The translations under genes and the position numbers were made by a program. This document shows positions 23,316-30,822 of a stretch of 44,122 bases of DNA, one piece after another. Source of the stretch: an uncultured Prevotella sp. (GTDB lineage Bacteria; Bacteroidota; Bacteroidia; Bacteroidales; Bacteroidaceae). Under the pieces are notes generated by a model. It ran no database searches. It was not told where the DNA came from and saw only the letters and a list, made by a program, of their open reading frames with translations. Position 1 is the stretch's first letter. Every line of letters begins with the position of its first letter. The DNA lies in assembly GCA_947167845.1 (NCBI GenBank), contig CAMVJQ010000017.1, positions 1 to 44,122 on the forward strand, written 5' to 3'.

Positions 23316-24296
23316 ATGCAAAAGCAACAAGGAAAAAAGAAAGGAGTCAAGAAAATGAGCAGACCGCAGTACATCCGCTTTGATTGGGCAGCGAAGAACA
23401 TTCTCCGCAACAAGGCAGACTTTGTAGTATTTGAGGGATTCATCTCCGTCCTGGTGAAGGAGAAGGTGACCATCGTCGAACTGCTGGAGAGCGAGTCGAA
23501 CAAGAATACGAAGGACGACAAATACAACCGCGTCGACATCAAGGCCAAGAACTCCAAGGGAGAGATTATCCTCGTTGAGATCCAGCAGACCCGCGAACTT
23601 GACTACCTGCAGCGGATGCTCTACGGCGTTGCCAGAGCCATCACTGAACACATGAAGACCGGCGTCAACTACGAACAGGTGAAAAAGGTGTTCAGCATCA
23701 ACATCCTCTATTTCAAGTTGGGTGAGGGTACCGACTATCTCTATCACGGCCAGACTATCCTCTACGGTGTCCACGACGGCGACCAACTCGCCCTGACGGA
23801 GCATGAGCGCGAAGACTTGAAAGTAGTCTCGCCAGAGAATGTCTTCCCAGAGTACTACGTCATTCGCGTCAATGAGTTCGACAAACTGGCCGTAGACCCT
23901 CTTGACGAGTGGATGCGCTACCTGAAGGATGAGTATATCAGCCCCGACACGACTGTCCCTGGCCTAAAAGAGGCCCGCGAGCGGCTGGAGTATCTGCGGA
24001 TGCCGCCTGAGCAGCAGCGTGCCTACGACCATTATCTCGATACGCTTGTCAGGGATACCGACGTGCTGAAGACCCAGTTGTTGGAAGCCCGCATCGAAGG
24101 AAGGAAAGAAGGAATGAAAGAAGGAAGGAAAGAAGGAATGAAAGAAGGAATGAAAGAAGGAATGAAAAAAGGACAGGCAAAAGGACGTGAAGAGAAAGGC
24201 TATGAAATAGCGAAGAGCATGAAGGCAGACAAGTTGCCGACAGAGACGATTGCGAAGTACACTGGCCTCTCCGCAGAAGAGATTGACGCCCTGTAG
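23316..24296 (+). CDS. Rpn/PD-(D/E)XK nuclease family protein
   Basis: About 326 residues. The core has the nuclease signature RVDIKAKN...ILVEIQQ (Asp74, Glu88, Gln90), as in RpnA-type 'transposases', which are DNA nucleases that stimulate RecA-independent recombination. The C-terminus (about 258-285) is a run of basic-acidic EGRKEGMK-type repeats encoded by a purine-rich 12-bp repeat, a common and length-variable feature of this family. The start at 23316 (MQKQQGKKK) lies past the promoter. It stands alone with its own terminator. Confidence 0.85.
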   Translation: MQKQQGKKKGVKKMSRPQYIRFDWAAKNILRNKADFVVFEGFISVLVKEKVTIVELLESESNKNTKDDKYNRVDIKAKNSKGEIILVEIQQTRELDYLQRMLYGVARAITEHMKTGVNYEQVKKVFSINILYFKLGEGTDYLYHGQTILYGVHDGDQLALTEHEREDLKVVSPENVFPEYYVIRVNEFDKLAVDPLDEWMRYLKDEYISPDTTVPGLKEARERLEYLRMPPEQQRAYDHYLDTLVRDTDVLKTQLLEARIEGRKEGMKEGRKEGMKEGMKEGMKKGQAKGREEKGYEIAKSMKADKLPTETIAKYTGLSAEEIDAL

Positions 24297-24325
24297 CGTA
24301 CGATGTTTTTGAATATACAATTAAA

Positions 24326-24357
24326 ACTGCCACTGACCCTCACGGGCTGGTGGCAGT
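24326..24357 (+). terminator. Terminator after the Rpn gene
   Basis: actgccac (24326-24333) pairs with gtggcagt (24350-24357), with an inner ccc/ggg extension. Confidence 0.65.
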
Positions 24358-24405
24358 ATTGTTCTATTTATAAACCAATTTTATTTAGAACATTAAATTC
24401 ATTTC

Positions 24406-24515
24406 AAGCCGTCCTACCCGTCACGGGCCAGAGGCTTCTGGATTATTAATATTGTTAAATTAAAAATGTATAATTTTATATTCAACATTTGAGCCGTCGC
24501 TATTCGTCACGAACC
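24406..24515. repeat. Two related AGCCGTC hairpins
   Basis: 24406-24429 and 24491-24515 share agccgtc, then cta, then a 4-bp stem around TCA. The stems are cccg/cggg in one and ttcg/cgaa in the other, so two base pairs changed on both sides at once. Confidence 0.5.
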
Positions 24516-24550
24516 GCCGCCCTTATTAACAATAAATTTAAAAAACTTTT

Positions 24551-24610
24551 CTTGTCGCCAAAGCGAGGAGTCGAACCTCTCTACCGTTGTCCACCGTCTG
24601 GGCTGCTCTG
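24551..24610 (-). ncRNA. tRNA-like element A
   Basis: On the minus strand, an outer helix (GCAGAGC with GCTTTGGC, one bulge), an inner hairpin with loop GACGG, and a T-arm-like GAGG-TTCGACT-CCTC. It is homologous to element B at 25831-25888. It lacks a D arm and the usual anticodon arm, so it is not a standard tRNA. It lies downstream of the 329-residue lipoprotein gene. Confidence 0.5.
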
Positions 24611-24668
24611 CGTTTTATTTTACATTCTTCTATCTCCGTCTCTCAGGCCTATTAACTCCCGAAATCTC

Positions 24669-24734
24669 TTGAGTTAACTCGATTCAACGTTTGAATTAAC
24701 TCACTCGATCATTTGAGTTAACTCACGTTATTTA
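24669..24734. repeat. Three 22-bp repeats with GAGTTAACTC palindromes
   Basis: ttga(g/a)ttaactc begins at 24669, 24691 and 24713, an exact 22-bp period. Two of the three contain the perfect palindrome gagttaactc. The spacing, about two helical turns, suits cooperative protein binding. Confidence 0.7.
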
Positions 24735-24827
24735 GGCCCTTCTGACTGCTATTCCCTTCCTCCGAAGAAGAATCTTGACATTCCCGTGTGTACAAAAAGG
24801 CCCCTCCCTTCTGTGTTCCAGTGTGCA

Positions 24828-25817
24828 TCAGATTGCCGCAGTAACAATATAACGCTTATGCTGGGCAAAATTCATGCCTGCAAAAGAGGCACTGGTAACA
24901 ACTGTCCAGCCTGTTGCCTCGATGGCAGAACTGGCAGATGAATCATTAGAGTACTCCAGTTTAACACCATCTGAAGAGCCATTGAGTCCAGCCACAATAG
25001 GCAAGTAGATACAGGCATTTGTCGATGGAGCAGCAGAAATATCGACGTAGATATCCGGATATACCGTGAGATCATCGTCAAGTACTTGCAGATGCGTCTG
25101 TTTGCGCTCTGAGGGGTCTGTATAGAGACATGCTGTCAAATTTCCACTAAGCGGCTTGCCTGCAGAGTTTGTGATACGAAGGAATCTTGCCTTTCCAGAA
25201 AAGCCACTGAGGTTAAGCCTCAGAACAGCCACAAGATAGCGCAGATTTGAGATTTCAATATAACTGCCCTCAGTGCTATAGTTTGCATAGCCAAACATCG
25301 GCAGGTCGCAGCGGTAGCCACGCGTACCCTTTCCATCAATATTCGTCTGCTCGGCCTGGGCATCATAAACGAAAGTACGCGGGATTTCCACGTCAACACG
25401 ATAGGTACGGGTGGAACGGTGGATATAACCTTTCACTTCCTTGCTTGTGGCACCACGCAGAATACCATACTTAGGTATGTCAACCCAAGGATCACTCCCA
25501 CCATTCAGTTCTGCATCAAAATAAAAGCCGTCAGTCTGGAAAGTATAGAAATCATAAAGTTTCAACGATTCGTTATAGACATTCACCAAATCATTCTTCA
25601 GAAATGTGAGTTGTCCAAAATTGTTGTTGCGCAGCGCACGGGTTGTAGCACCTTCATCGTCGAATGGGTCAAATGAGAAGTGCAAATCACCAAACACCTG
25701 TGTACTAGATGTCTCTGCCTGTGGGGCTTCTACTGTCGGAGTTTCTTCCTTTGAACAGGCTACAAGAACAGCGACGACATAAAACAATGCTATTATAGAA
25801 AACAGATTCTTCTTCAT
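24828..25817 (-). CDS. Fimbrillin-like lipoprotein, 329 aa (short paralogue)
   Basis: Signal peptide with Cys21 (VLVACSKEE) as the likely lipidation site. It aligns throughout with the first ~330 residues of the 1078-residue protein upstream: NNFGQLTF / NNFGTLTF, VNVYNESL / VNVYDEGL, KYGILRG / KYGVMPG, SNLRYLVAVLRL / SKLRYMTGILKI. This is the pattern of Bacteroidetes fimbrillin-like surface lipoproteins. It therefore consists of the shared N-terminal domain alone and could be a partner, anchor or decoy of the large protein. A tRNA-like element lies 13 bp upstream and a terminator separates it from the large gene. Confidence 0.8.
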   Translation of the reverse strand: MKKNLFSIIALFYVVAVLVACSKEETPTVEAPQAETSSTQVFGDLHFSFDPFDDEGATTRALRNNNFGQLTFLKNDLVNVYNESLKLYDFYTFQTDGFYFDAELNGGSDPWVDIPKYGILRGATSKEVKGYIHRSTRTYRVDVEIPRTFVYDAQAEQTNIDGKGTRGYRCDLPMFGYANYSTEGSYIEISNLRYLVAVLRLNLSGFSGKARFLRITNSAGKPLSGNLTACLYTDPSERKQTHLQVLDDDLTVYPDIYVDISAAPSTNACIYLPIVAGLNGSSDGVKLEYSNDSSASSAIEATGWTVVTSASFAGMNFAQHKRYIVTAAI

Positions 25818-25830
25818 AACTTCTATTTAT

Positions 25831-25888
25831 TTGTTGCTAAAGCGGGGAATCGAACCCACATTCTTGCCCGCCGTCCGGGCTGCTTTGC
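25831..25888 (-). ncRNA. tRNA-like element B, leader of the short lipoprotein gene
   Basis: 58 nt on the minus strand: outer helix GCAAAGC with GCTTTAGC, a perfect inner hairpin GCCCG-GACGG-CGGGC, and a T-arm-like GGG-TTCGATT-CCC. Compared with element A, a G-C pair of the inner stem is replaced by A-U, and other changes are mostly in loops. It ends 13 bp before the start codon, so it could influence translation or RNA processing. Confidence 0.5.
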
Positions 25889-25915
25889 ATACTACATGAA
25901 TTTAATATTAGAAAT

Positions 25916-25946
25916 CTGGGGCGCAAGCGCGGAGCCTGCGCCCCAG
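25916..25946 (-). terminator. Terminator between the two lipoprotein genes
   Basis: 10-bp perfect stem ctggggcgca / tgcgccccag. A sibling hairpin with the same core occurs at 33088-33121. Confidence 0.65.
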
Positions 25947-25982
25947 ACGTTAGAATACTATTTCTACAGGAGAAATATTGTT

Positions 25983-28900
25983 TTACTTAGCCTCCCAAGT
26001 CCACAGATAAGTGTAGGTAGTACTAACACCGTGGATGTGTGAAACTGGAGTGCCATCATCAGTATAGGCTGCCTCTCCACAATAATTTGTGCCATTAATT
26101 GAGCTATTGCCGATAGTCTGGTTGAAATGACCAGGTACTGCACCACCGCTCAGACCAATGAAGTTCTGCTTCTTAACGAATTTGTAGAACTTACCGGTAG
26201 AAGTAGCAGTATTAGAGGTGTACATCTTTGCTGCCTTGTCGAAGTTGATGCTTGCAGGAGCCACACCACCAGTAATGGTGATAACATTATTATTAGTTAC
26301 GCTACCAATGAAGCCACCAACCTCAGCATAGGCAAGATCCATCTCATAGCCGCTATCGAAGGTCTGCTTAAATGAAATGGCAGAAGCATCACATTTGTCA
26401 AATGTAACATCAGCAGAAGTTGCACCGATCAAACCGCCCAGACGATAGTAGCCATCGATAGTTCCATCAACCTTAACATTTTCCGCACTTGTAATTTTTT
26501 GTGTGTTAAAACCGATGAGACCACCAACAACAGTCAGTTTCTTTGTGGCAGCAGCTTTGAGGTCGATGCCTTTGACGGTAATATTAGATAATACATCTAT
26601 TGGCTTATTATTCGATCCGATGAGACCGCCAATAGAATTGGCATCAGCAGCCTTCGTACCCTTCACACCATCGATGGTCAAATCCTTGATTTTCGTAGCG
26701 CCATTATTTTCGTTGATCAGACCAGATGCAAGTGCATTAGTCAAGTTGAGGTGACTAATAGTGCGATTCTTTGCATTAAGCGTAAGAGCCTTGGCATCGT
26801 TAAACTTGAGTTCGTAACTCATGAATGATGCACCACTCATCTTGAAGCCTTTCCAAGTATCCTTGTCTTTGAGATCAATGTCATTGAAGAGTTGAACCTT
26901 GTTACCGAATAAACCATCGGCAACTGCCAACTGGGTAGCGGTGAACAGAGCGTTCTTAGTAAGTTCTGAACCGTTATATGTAACAGTTGTAAGTTCATGA
27001 CCACTATTCTTCCAAGTTGTATTTGTAGCATATGCACCATTCCAAATGCTCGGTGTGTACTTAACAGTGTTCTCTTTAGCAATGGTCAGTTTATTGAAGT
27101 TCACGAGGCCCTCATTATCATCATTGAGCGTCAAGTTAATATACTTTTCCTCCCATGAACCGGCATTGTTCACATCAACTACAATCTCGCCAACGTAACC
27201 CTGCACGAGTTTCAGCGTCTTGGCTGCACCATACATGGAGAGTTGACCATTGATAGCCTCACCTTCGGTAGCCAGGGCAATCTCCACGTCACCCTTCATC
27301 TCAACGTTACCAGTAACAACTGTTCCGTTAACATTCTCAAGATCGGTGGTGATAGTGATATGACCCTTCACGGCATCCGACAGGTCGATAGAACCGTCAA
27401 CGGTACCGTCGATGTCAAGGTTAGTCCAAAGACCACCTGCAGCACCAGTGATGTCACCCGTCAGAGCACCGTCAACAGTGATGTTGCACTCTGTGTCCTT
27501 AGTAATACCAGCAGCAGCCGTGATGTCACCAGTCATAGTGCCATCTTCACCAAGAGTAATCTCTGTAGTAGCCTCGCTACCAGCAATATCACCAGTCAGA
27601 GTTCCGTCCACAGTCACTCTTTCGGTCAGAGGACCAGCGGTGATGTCACCCTGCAGTTCACCATCAACCTGAACAAAGGCTGTCTTATTTTCCGCTGCAC
27701 TCAGATCGATAGCGTCAACCATCTTAGCATTCTCGGCGATGGTGACACTCAGCACATCATCTTTAATAGAACCACCAGTCCACTTGAAGCCTTCGGTCTT
27801 CGTTGTTCCGTCACCAACCTGAATATGTCCTGCAAAAGCATTAATATTCTGATTGTTTGTGAATTCACCAGCAATAACAGCCTTACCTTCTACGAGGTCT
27901 ACACGTAAACCGGCATTATTTGCCGCTTCTGCCTTAAGCTTATCTCCGAAGTTGAGAGTGATGGTGCCCTGGAAAGGATTCTCAGGATCCAAGTCCACAA
28001 TCTGGAGATAACCTTTAGTGCGAGTCCATGTTGTGAAACCGTCAGCCAGCGTGATGTTCACATTTACATCATTTTCAAATGCAGGTAGGTAAATAACTTT
28101 ATCAACACTGGCTTCGTCTTCATTGATAGTGAACGACTTGGTGATGTCGATATCGATGTCACTGCTGGTAGACTGATACTGAGCAAGGATGTCACTGACG
28201 AGTTTCGGGTTCATATCCTCAAACGAGAAGGCTGCAGAACCTGTGTAGCGAGAGTGCTGCTTGAATTCCTTGCCAGGGAAGCTCATACCTGGGATGGTCA
28301 CCCATTCATCCTTAGAAATCATGTTAGGATCATCTTCTGTACGATTGGCAGAGTACTCCAGACGGATATTGTCCACGTCACCATCGAGTCCAGGAACTAC
28401 AGGGATGTAGATAACTGATGTGTTAGAGGGTACTGTGCGCAGGTCGATATAGAGATAGGGAGCCCAAGGCAGATCCTCGTCCAATGCTGCGAGTTTCACA
28501 TCCTTACGCTTCGACTCGTCACTATAGAGTTCGGCAGTCAGCGTACCGCTCAGCGGCTTGGCATCAAAACCAATGGCGTTTTCATTATCTAAAAGAGAGA
28601 AAGGATAAGTTGTGTCGCCGCTGTAACCATAGTTGATCAGACGGAGCCAACTGGCGTTACCGACAGCCTTCTCCAGATCGATCTTCAGGATACCGGTCAT
28701 ATAGCGGAGTTTGCTGACCTCCACATAACCTTCTTCTGCATTCAGGCTGGCATAGCCGAATGCGGGCAGGTTGCAGGCATAGAGTCCATCGCCCTCTTCA
28801 TAGGTAATGATCTGTGGAATCTCCATATCCACGCGAGTGGTGCGTGAAGCACGGTCTGTATAGGCCTTCTTCACATTCTTACCGGGCATCACACCGTACT

Positions 28901-29219
28901 TGGGTACTGCCACCATCTTCTCGCCCTCGCTTGCATAATAGAAAGCATCCTCCTGGAAGGTGTACCAGTCAACTGAATAGAGTCCCTCGTCGTAGACATT
29001 CACCTGGTCGCCTTCTTCGAAGGTCAGCGTGCCGAAGTTGTTGTCACGCATAGAGCGTGTAGCAACGTCGTTGTCAAAGCCATCCCAACTCATGCGCAGG
29101 TCGCCCTTATTGGCCACGTCCTGCTTCTTTACGTTGGAGGTTTCAAACTCATCGGTAGAGCAACTGGCCAGTGCTATGGCTGCCAATGCTACCGGGATAA
29201 ACTTGAAATACTTTTTCAT
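25983..29219 (-). CDS. Large adhesin-like surface lipoprotein, 1078 aa
   Basis: Signal peptide with lipobox ALASC (Cys20). Residues 1-335 form a fimbrillin-like domain shared with the 329-residue paralogue. The middle (about 500-650) is built of repeats of the type VDGTLTGDI / EDGTMTGDI / VDGALTGDI, a repetitive beta-rich stalk. The C-terminal part (about 830-1000) has four GLUG-like motifs (GGLIGSN, GGLIGFN, GGLIGAT, GGFIGSV). Together these suggest a cell-surface adhesin or fimbrial tip-like protein. It follows a 47-residue gene and a long structured leader. The ligand is unknown. Confidence 0.8.
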   Translation of the reverse strand: MKKYFKFIPVALAAIALASCSTDEFETSNVKKQDVANKGDLRMSWDGFDNDVATRSMRDNNFGTLTFEEGDQVNVYDEGLYSVDWYTFQEDAFYYASEGEKMVAVPKYGVMPGKNVKKAYTDRASRTTRVDMEIPQIITYEEGDGLYACNLPAFGYASLNAEEGYVEVSKLRYMTGILKIDLEKAVGNASWLRLINYGYSGDTTYPFSLLDNENAIGFDAKPLSGTLTAELYSDESKRKDVKLAALDEDLPWAPYLYIDLRTVPSNTSVIYIPVVPGLDGDVDNIRLEYSANRTEDDPNMISKDEWVTIPGMSFPGKEFKQHSRYTGSAAFSFEDMNPKLVSDILAQYQSTSSDIDIDITKSFTINEDEASVDKVIYLPAFENDVNVNITLADGFTTWTRTKGYLQIVDLDPENPFQGTITLNFGDKLKAEAANNAGLRVDLVEGKAVIAGEFTNNQNINAFAGHIQVGDGTTKTEGFKWTGGSIKDDVLSVTIAENAKMVDAIDLSAAENKTAFVQVDGELQGDITAGPLTERVTVDGTLTGDIAGSEATTEITLGEDGTMTGDITAAAGITKDTECNITVDGALTGDITGAAGGLWTNLDIDGTVDGSIDLSDAVKGHITITTDLENVNGTVVTGNVEMKGDVEIALATEGEAINGQLSMYGAAKTLKLVQGYVGEIVVDVNNAGSWEEKYINLTLNDDNEGLVNFNKLTIAKENTVKYTPSIWNGAYATNTTWKNSGHELTTVTYNGSELTKNALFTATQLAVADGLFGNKVQLFNDIDLKDKDTWKGFKMSGASFMSYELKFNDAKALTLNAKNRTISHLNLTNALASGLINENNGATKIKDLTIDGVKGTKAADANSIGGLIGSNNKPIDVLSNITVKGIDLKAAATKKLTVVGGLIGFNTQKITSAENVKVDGTIDGYYRLGGLIGATSADVTFDKCDASAISFKQTFDSGYEMDLAYAEVGGFIGSVTNNNVITITGGVAPASINFDKAAKMYTSNTATSTGKFYKFVKKQNFIGLSGGAVPGHFNQTIGNSSINGTNYCGEAAYTDDGTPVSHIHGVSTTYTYLWTWEAK

Positions 29220-29280
29220 TTTGTTGTTTTTAAGTTATTAATGTTTGTAAAAAGTCAAATTCTGAGATTGACATCGGGAA

Positions 29281-29424
29281 TTAGCCTTCGCCACCCTCAT
29301 CATCCCATTCGTCCTCTTCCACACCCTTTGCATTGGTGCTACCAGCAAGAAGCTGACCTTCGATTTCGAGTTCTACGACCTCCACTGCGGGAGACTCGTA
29401 CCATTTCAAATCTTTCTTGTCCAT
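29281..29424 (-). CDS. Small acidic protein, 47 aa, first gene of the adhesin operon
   Basis: Starts MDKKDLKWYESPAVEVVELE and ends in an acidic tail (VEEDEWDDEGGEG), with EGQLLAGS in the middle. Small Bacteroidetes proteins of the form 'Y-x-x-P-x-V-E-V-V-E-(L/V)-x-x-x-G-x-L-x-x-S' commonly precede surface-protein genes; their role is not known. It is 61 bp upstream of the adhesin and shares its promoter. No signal peptide is visible. A role as an exported peptide or assembly factor is only a guess. Confidence 0.7.
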   Translation of the reverse strand: MDKKDLKWYESPAVEVVELEIEGQLLAGSTNAKGVEEDEWDDEGGEG

Positions 29425-29975
29425 AGTTTTTTTAAAAGTTTTAATTGTTAATAAATAAAAATTGATATAACGTTAATATTTGAGTATAGACACAACAAAT
29501 GTGTTGGCCAACACTCCCCTGCCAGTCATATACGCCATTTCATCAACAGCCAAAACCCATGGAAACAAAAAAGACGTGGGAGTAAGTTCCTCCGCGCTTA
29601 TCCCTAACTCCAGGCCTTCGCATTGCCCCTATATGAGGATAAGCAACGTTAAGCCTGCCCACGTCAGGTGATTATATACATACACACTACCACCTGACCT
29701 GGATCCCCAAGGCCTATATACGCAAAGACAGTACCCCCACGGGTACACCTTATTATATATAAAGGGGAAATCAGGCATAGGGGATATGAAATCAACCTAT
29801 ACGTAGACGTCTCTGTTGCATCACCGCTGCATATAGATTCAAAGTTGCGAAGTTTGAAGTTACAGACAGGTAACGTTTCGAAAACGTCCTTCCGAGACTG
29901 GCCGTACAACTGGCCTGAGGTCTCGTTCCACAAAATTAATTTTGTTACCCGCCCACGCGCGGACAGGCCCTTATT
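29425..29975 (-). promoter_or_regulatory. About 550-nt highly structured leader of the adhesin operon
   Basis: Between promoter and first gene the minus-strand transcript can form a series of hairpins: 29930-29945, 29894-29924, 29873-29887, 29731-29746, and 29663-29670 with 29691-29698. A further 8-bp stem (29658-29665 with 29573-29580) encloses an imperfect hairpin and is followed by six U, like an intrinsic terminator. It shares three bases with the preceding stem, so the two cannot both form fully. Alternative pairing 29596-29603 with 29637-29644 also exists. This fits an attenuator or riboswitch-like leader. No known class recognised. Confidence 0.6.
29473..29538 (-). CDS. Possible 21-aa leader peptide
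   Basis: Begins MAYMTGRGVL, with a hydrophobic middle and a C-terminal lysine-tyrosine. It lies past the putative terminator of the leader and before the 47-residue gene. A 14-bp palindrome (29501-29514) is inside it. Could be a leader peptide or chance. Confidence 0.25.
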   Translation of the reverse strand: MAYMTGRGVLANTFVVSILKY

Positions 29976-29981
29976 CGGATG

Positions 29982-30012
29982 CAAAGATAAGTATATTTTT
30001 TGAAATAACAAA
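29982..30012 (-). promoter_or_regulatory. Promoter of the adhesin operon
   Basis: On the minus strand TTTG (30009-30012), 19 bases, TATCTTTG (29982-29989): an ideal Bacteroidetes promoter. Transcription should start near 29975. Confidence 0.8.
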
Positions 30013-30133
30013 TATTTTTTAAGAAAAATCACATTTGGAGGCAAAAAAAGTGACTTCCGGCTGAAAATTGCCCGATATATCGGCCTACGGACTGGGGCAT
30101 AGGGAAATCCCGACGAACAATTCGGGGATTCCC

Positions 30134-30165
30134 TTTGCTTTTATCGATTATTATGCTTACCTTTG
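30134..30165 (+). promoter_or_regulatory. Promoter of the 187-aa lipoprotein gene
   Basis: TTTG (30134-30137), 20 bases, TACCTTTG (30158-30165), 52 bp before the start codon. Confidence 0.7.
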
Positions 30166-30217
30166 CACCATCAAACAGTAAAACAGATGTCGAACTTAAA
30201 GTAAAGGAAAGGGTAAG

Positions 30218-30781
30218 ATGATGAAGAAGATCTACACAATGCTGATGATGGCGGTGATGGCACTGGCCTTCACCTCCTGTAATGAAGACGCGCAAATCGC
30301 CCGTACCCTTGAGGGTACCTGGAGGGGCAATATGTATATATCCTCCAACTGGAGCGGCCGGACCTATAATGCCACCTATTCGGAGATCACGTTTCTGAAG
30401 GATCCATACAAATACTCCAGCGGAACCGGCTACTGGGTGGACTACTACAGCGATGCCCCTTGGGACTATGTGGCCAACCACATCGAGTGGCGCGTGGATT
30501 TCGGGGTCATCGACATCTACTTCGTGGAGGACGGGGACAGGATGCAGATCCGTGATTACCGTCTCGACTACGACCGCTTCTACGGGACAATCTATGAGAA
30601 CGGACATACGGTGGATTTCGAACTGCTGAATACGAGCCGCCCGTACTACAACGACTACCGCTGGGGCTATGACAGTTGGTATGACGACTGGAACTACTGG
30701 GCTCGCACCCGCAATGGCGAGGCCGGCGATGCGGACAAGGCAGAAAAACCGAAGCGCTTTGTGAATCCGGACAGAGAATAG
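30218..30781 (+). CDS. Tyrosine/tryptophan-rich lipoprotein of unknown function, 187 aa
   Basis: Signal peptide and lipobox (LAFTSC, Cys21). The mature part looks like a small beta-barrel (GTWRGNMYISS..., strands alternating with aspartate-tyrosine pairs) of a lipocalin-like shape, ending in a charged tail. About one residue in eight is tyrosine or tryptophan. Two adjacent ATG codons (30218, 30221) are possible starts. It is transcribed divergently from the adhesin operon and ends at a bidirectional terminator. No family recognised with certainty. Confidence 0.75.
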   Translation: MMKKIYTMLMMAVMALAFTSCNEDAQIARTLEGTWRGNMYISSNWSGRTYNATYSEITFLKDPYKYSSGTGYWVDYYSDAPWDYVANHIEWRVDFGVIDIYFVEDGDRMQIRDYRLDYDRFYGTIYENGHTVDFELLNTSRPYYNDYRWGYDSWYDDWNYWARTRNGEAGDADKAEKPKRFVNPDRE

Positions 30782-30786
30782 AAAGC

Positions 30787-30820
30787 GAAGAGCCGCTCCC
30801 GACACTGGGAGCGGCTCTTC
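30787..30820. terminator. Bidirectional terminator
   Basis: 14-bp perfect stem (30787-30800 / 30807-30820) with a 6-nt loop, between the lipoprotein gene and the convergent sugar kinase gene. Confidence 0.9.
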
Positions 30821-30822
30821 GT

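Larger units (their letters stand above)
24297..24827. other. 531-bp gene-free region rich in small structures
   Basis: No credible gene. It holds a terminator (24326-24357), two related hairpins (24406-24429 and 24491-24515), a tRNA-like element (24551-24610) and three 22-bp repeats (24669-24734). The short open frame at 24489-24677 runs antisense through the tRNA-like element and is not convincing. Confidence 0.7.

Noticed and set aside
24551..24610. Element A as a genuine tRNA gene
   Set aside because: It is only 60 nt, has no D arm or 7-nt anticodon loop with U33, and its acceptor-like helix carries a bulge. The same holds for element B.
26503..29053. Plus-strand frames antisense to the adhesin gene
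   Set aside because: They are shadows of the long repetitive minus-strand gene.
29480..29671. Plus-strand frame inside the structured leader
   Set aside because: It runs antisense to the predicted leader hairpins, lacks a promoter and shows no coding pattern.
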